The translations under genes were made by a program, and so were the position numbers. Shown here one piece after another: positions 58,374 to 59,885 of a stretch of DNA of 59,885 nucleotides (positions are counted from its first letter, which is position 1; every line of letters starts with the position of its first letter). Where the stretch lies: assembly GCA_030530315.1 (NCBI GenBank), contig JAUMVG010000013.1:1-59885 (forward strand), in the 5' to 3' direction. Source of the DNA: Clostridia bacterium (GTDB taxonomy: Bacteria; Bacillota; Clostridia; Christensenellales; Aristaeellaceae). The notes beneath the pieces were generated by a model. It was not told the DNA's origin, made no database searches, and saw only the letters and a list, made by a program, of their open reading frames with translations.

Positions 58374-59638
58374 GCGCCTGCTTCCTCCAACGGCTCTTCT
58401 GCAACATCAGCATATTGCATTTTCTTGCCATCGCGGATTACATACACATCATCGCTTCGCCCTTCATGGCTTTCGATGTAGCGCTTGCAGATGACATCGA
58501 CGAACTTTTCATCGATCTCAATACCCATGCAGACGCGGTCCATCTCATCACACGCGATGAGTGTGGAGCCGGAGCCCAGGAACGGGTCGAGCACGATGCC
58601 ATTGGTCATGGTGCTGTTTCGGATGGGGTATGCCATGAGGCCCACCGGCTTCATCGTCGGGTGCTCCTTGCTGGACTTGGGGCGATCATATTCCCATACC
58701 GTCGTCTGCTTCCGGTCGGAATACCATCTGTGCTTCCCATCCTTCTTCCAGCCAAACAGGCACGGCTCGTGCATCCACTGATAGGGACTCCTGCCGAGCA
58801 CAAGGCTGTTCTTTTTCCAGATGCAGCAGCCGGAGAGGTAGAAGCCGGCTTCATCAAACGCCTTGCGGAAAATGAGCCCCTTCGTGTCGGCGTGGAAGAT
58901 GTAGATGCTGCCGTCATCGGCCAGGGCATTATACATGCAGCGCATCGCCTTCAGCGTGAATTCGAGGGCCTCCGCATCGGGCAGGTTGTCATTCTGGATC
59001 GTCCCCGCGGTGCCATGATAGGCCACAAAGTACGGCAGGTCGCTCAGGATCATGTTGACCTTCGTACCGGACAGGAGCTGCTCATAGCTTTCAGGGAGGG
59101 TGGAATCGCCGCACAAAACGACATGCCTGCCGAGATGCCAGATGTCCCCTTTGCGGGAGAAGGCGGGCTGCTTCAGCTCCTCCTCGACGTCAAAGTCATC
59201 CTCTTTGGTCTCCTTGTCATGCACCTTGGAAAACAGGTCATCCACCTCGGCGGCATCAAAGCCGGTCGCGCCCAGGTCATAGCCGGACAGCTGCAGATCC
59301 TGCAGAAGGTCGGCCAGGGCTGTGGGCTCCCAGTCGCCGGTGGCTTTGTTGAGCGCGATGTTCAGCGCCTTTTCATCCTGCAGGTTCTCGATGTGGACGA
59401 CCACGCAGTCCACTTCCGTCGCACCCTCGTTCACCAGCACCTTGTAGCGCTGGTGTCCGCCGACGATGTTGCCGGTGACTTCGTTCCAGACGATAGGGTC
59501 AACGTAGCCAAAGTCGTGCAGGCTGCGCTTGATCTTCTCGTAGGCCGGATCGCCGGGCTGCAGGTCTTTCCTGGGGTTGTACTTCGCGGGCTTCAGCCGG
59601 TCAATCGGCATCCGCTGCATGTTCAGATTCGTATTCAT
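58370..59638 (-). CDS. ParB-like domain fused to DNA methyltransferase
   Basis: The protein has 422 residues. The N-terminus (1-150) is ParB/Srx-like (MPIDRLKPAKYNPRKDLQPG, GNIVGGHQRYKVLVNEGATE). The C-terminus (about 165-405) is a beta-class adenine or N4-cytosine methyltransferase with the catalytic motif SDLPYF (DPPY variant) and the SAM-binding DPFLGSGSTLIACDE. Such fusions lie at the start of packaging modules and probably protect phage DNA from host restriction. The ATG at 59638 follows AGGAGG by only four bases. The frame extends upstream without support. Confidence 0.88.
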   Translation of the reverse strand: MNTNLNMQRMPIDRLKPAKYNPRKDLQPGDPAYEKIKRSLHDFGYVDPIVWNEVTGNIVGGHQRYKVLVNEGATEVDCVVVHIENLQDEKALNIALNKATGDWEPTALADLLQDLQLSGYDLGATGFDAAEVDDLFSKVHDKETKEDDFDVEEELKQPAFSRKGDIWHLGRHVVLCGDSTLPESYEQLLSGTKVNMILSDLPYFVAYHGTAGTIQNDNLPDAEALEFTLKAMRCMYNALADDGSIYIFHADTKGLIFRKAFDEAGFYLSGCCIWKKNSLVLGRSPYQWMHEPCLFGWKKDGKHRWYSDRKQTTVWEYDRPKSSKEHPTMKPVGLMAYPIRNSTMTNGIVLDPFLGSGSTLIACDEMDRVCMGIEIDEKFVDVICKRYIESHEGRSDDVYVIRDGKKMQYADVAEEPLEEAGA

Positions 59639-59650
59639 GGCTCCTCCTTC

Positions 59651-59674
59651 GCCGTCCTTCGGGACGGCTTTTTT
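59651..59674 (+). terminator. Terminator-like hairpin in the leader of the methyltransferase gene
   Basis: GCCGTCC, loop TTCG, GGACGGC, then six T on the plus strand. On the minus strand the hairpin ends just before the ribosome binding site and could affect translation. Confidence 0.65.
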
Positions 59675-59783
59675 GTGTCCAGGGGGCTGCTGATACCCCC
59701 GGCCCGGAATTTGTCGGAATTTCACGCGAGAGGGGGGCGCGGTCTCCGGCGGGCACACCCAGAGATGCGGATCCCCCCTCCCG

Positions 59784-59820
59784 TATCGAAAACGACGCGC
59801 CACCTTATCGCAAACGACGC
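59784..59820. repeat. Two 15-bp direct repeats 22 bp apart
   Basis: TATCGAAAACGACGC (59784-59798) and TATCGCAAACGACGC (59806-59820) differ at one base. They lie upstream of the phage late operon. The two-turn spacing suggests a binding site for a late-gene activator or for packaging. The rest of 59675-59885 is very GC-rich with no gene supported. Confidence 0.55.
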
Positions 59821-59885
59821 ACTTTCGCAGAGCGAAGTGTGCCCCGGGCGGGCAGCCCCGGGCCTCGGCGGGCACACCCCGGGCG

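Larger units (their letters stand above)
28818..59885 (-). mobile_element. Siphovirus-type prophage, late half (runs off the right edge)
   Basis: All genes from 59638 to 28861 lie on the minus strand in standard phage order: packaging, head, connector, tail, lysis. Terminase, portal, ClpP-type protease, capsid, tape measure, Dit, Tal, holin and endolysin are all recognisable and intact. No integrase, repressor or replication gene is in view, so these are expected beyond 59885. The left limit lies between 28775 and 28818, but no att repeat was recognised. Two groups of non-phage genes interrupt the tail operon (36852-40703 and 46999-47808). Confidence 0.88.

Noticed and set aside
1-59885. CRISPR array or defence island
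   Set aside because: No regularly spaced repeats with unique spacers and no Cas-type genes were seen. The repeats found are too few and inside coding or leader sequence.

Overview
The window looks like a piece of chromosome from a fairly GC-rich member of the Bacillota, probably class Clostridia (inference). The signs are purine-rich AGGAGG ribosome binding sites on almost every gene, TTGACA/TATAAT-type promoters, DUF4179-type anti-sigma factors, an SPP1/HK97-type siphophage with Gram-positive lysis genes, and a teichoic-acid-type polyol transferase. TGA is used as a stop by many genes, so the standard bacterial code applies. No species can be named from what is visible.

Region 1 (1-3.9 kb). 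The 3' end of a tmRNA gene and two terminators are followed by a small mobile cassette on the minus strand: a SHOCT-like protein, two large serine recombinases that overlap by 20 bp, and a small helix-turn-helix/zinc-finger protein. Next to it lie four copies of a 13-bp motif, two of them forming a 17-bp hairpin.

Region 2 (3.9-25.1 kb). This is dominated by seven sigma/anti-sigma pairs in 21 kb. The anti-sigma partners are single-pass membrane proteins with large and varied outer domains. One (4540-6927) ends in a solute-binding-protein-like domain, one is a classical zinc-finger anti-sigma, and one is broken by a TGA exactly where its paralogues have Trp. Between them sit a PadR regulator with a clear promoter and operator, a membrane protein that joins a permease-prefix domain to a SEDS (FtsW/RodA)-like end, and a large secreted protein. 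The secreted protein shares a Cys-rich domain with two of the anti-sigma factors.

Region 3 (25.2-28.8 kb). A tight three-gene operon encodes an IspD/TarI-like cytidylyltransferase, an FGGY sugar/polyol kinase and a CDP-glycerol-type polyol phosphotransferase. Together they could make, activate and transfer a polyol phosphate to the envelope without the usual TarJ reductase.

Region 4 (28.8-59.9 kb). The late half of a siphovirus-type prophage lies entirely on the minus strand, read from right to left: ParB-methyltransferase, HNH/AP2 endonuclease, TerS, TerL, packaging HNH, portal, HNH/AP2, ClpP-type protease, capsid, head fibre, connectors, major tail, frameshifted tail chaperones, tape measure, Dit, Tal, tail fibres, holin, endolysin. 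No phage integrase is seen, so the early genes probably lie beyond the right edge. Two sets of non-phage genes are inserted in the tail operon. One is a DUF218 membrane protein between the tail chaperone and the tape measure. The other is a four-gene flavin/redox island between Dit and Tal: ApbE, a secreted nitroreductase with an FMN_bind domain, a TetR regulator and a flavodoxin-ferredoxin. The cargo units share an extended -10 promoter (TGGTATACT) and GC-rich terminators. The downstream edge of each insertion carries the same ~60-bp element just ahead of the next phage gene.
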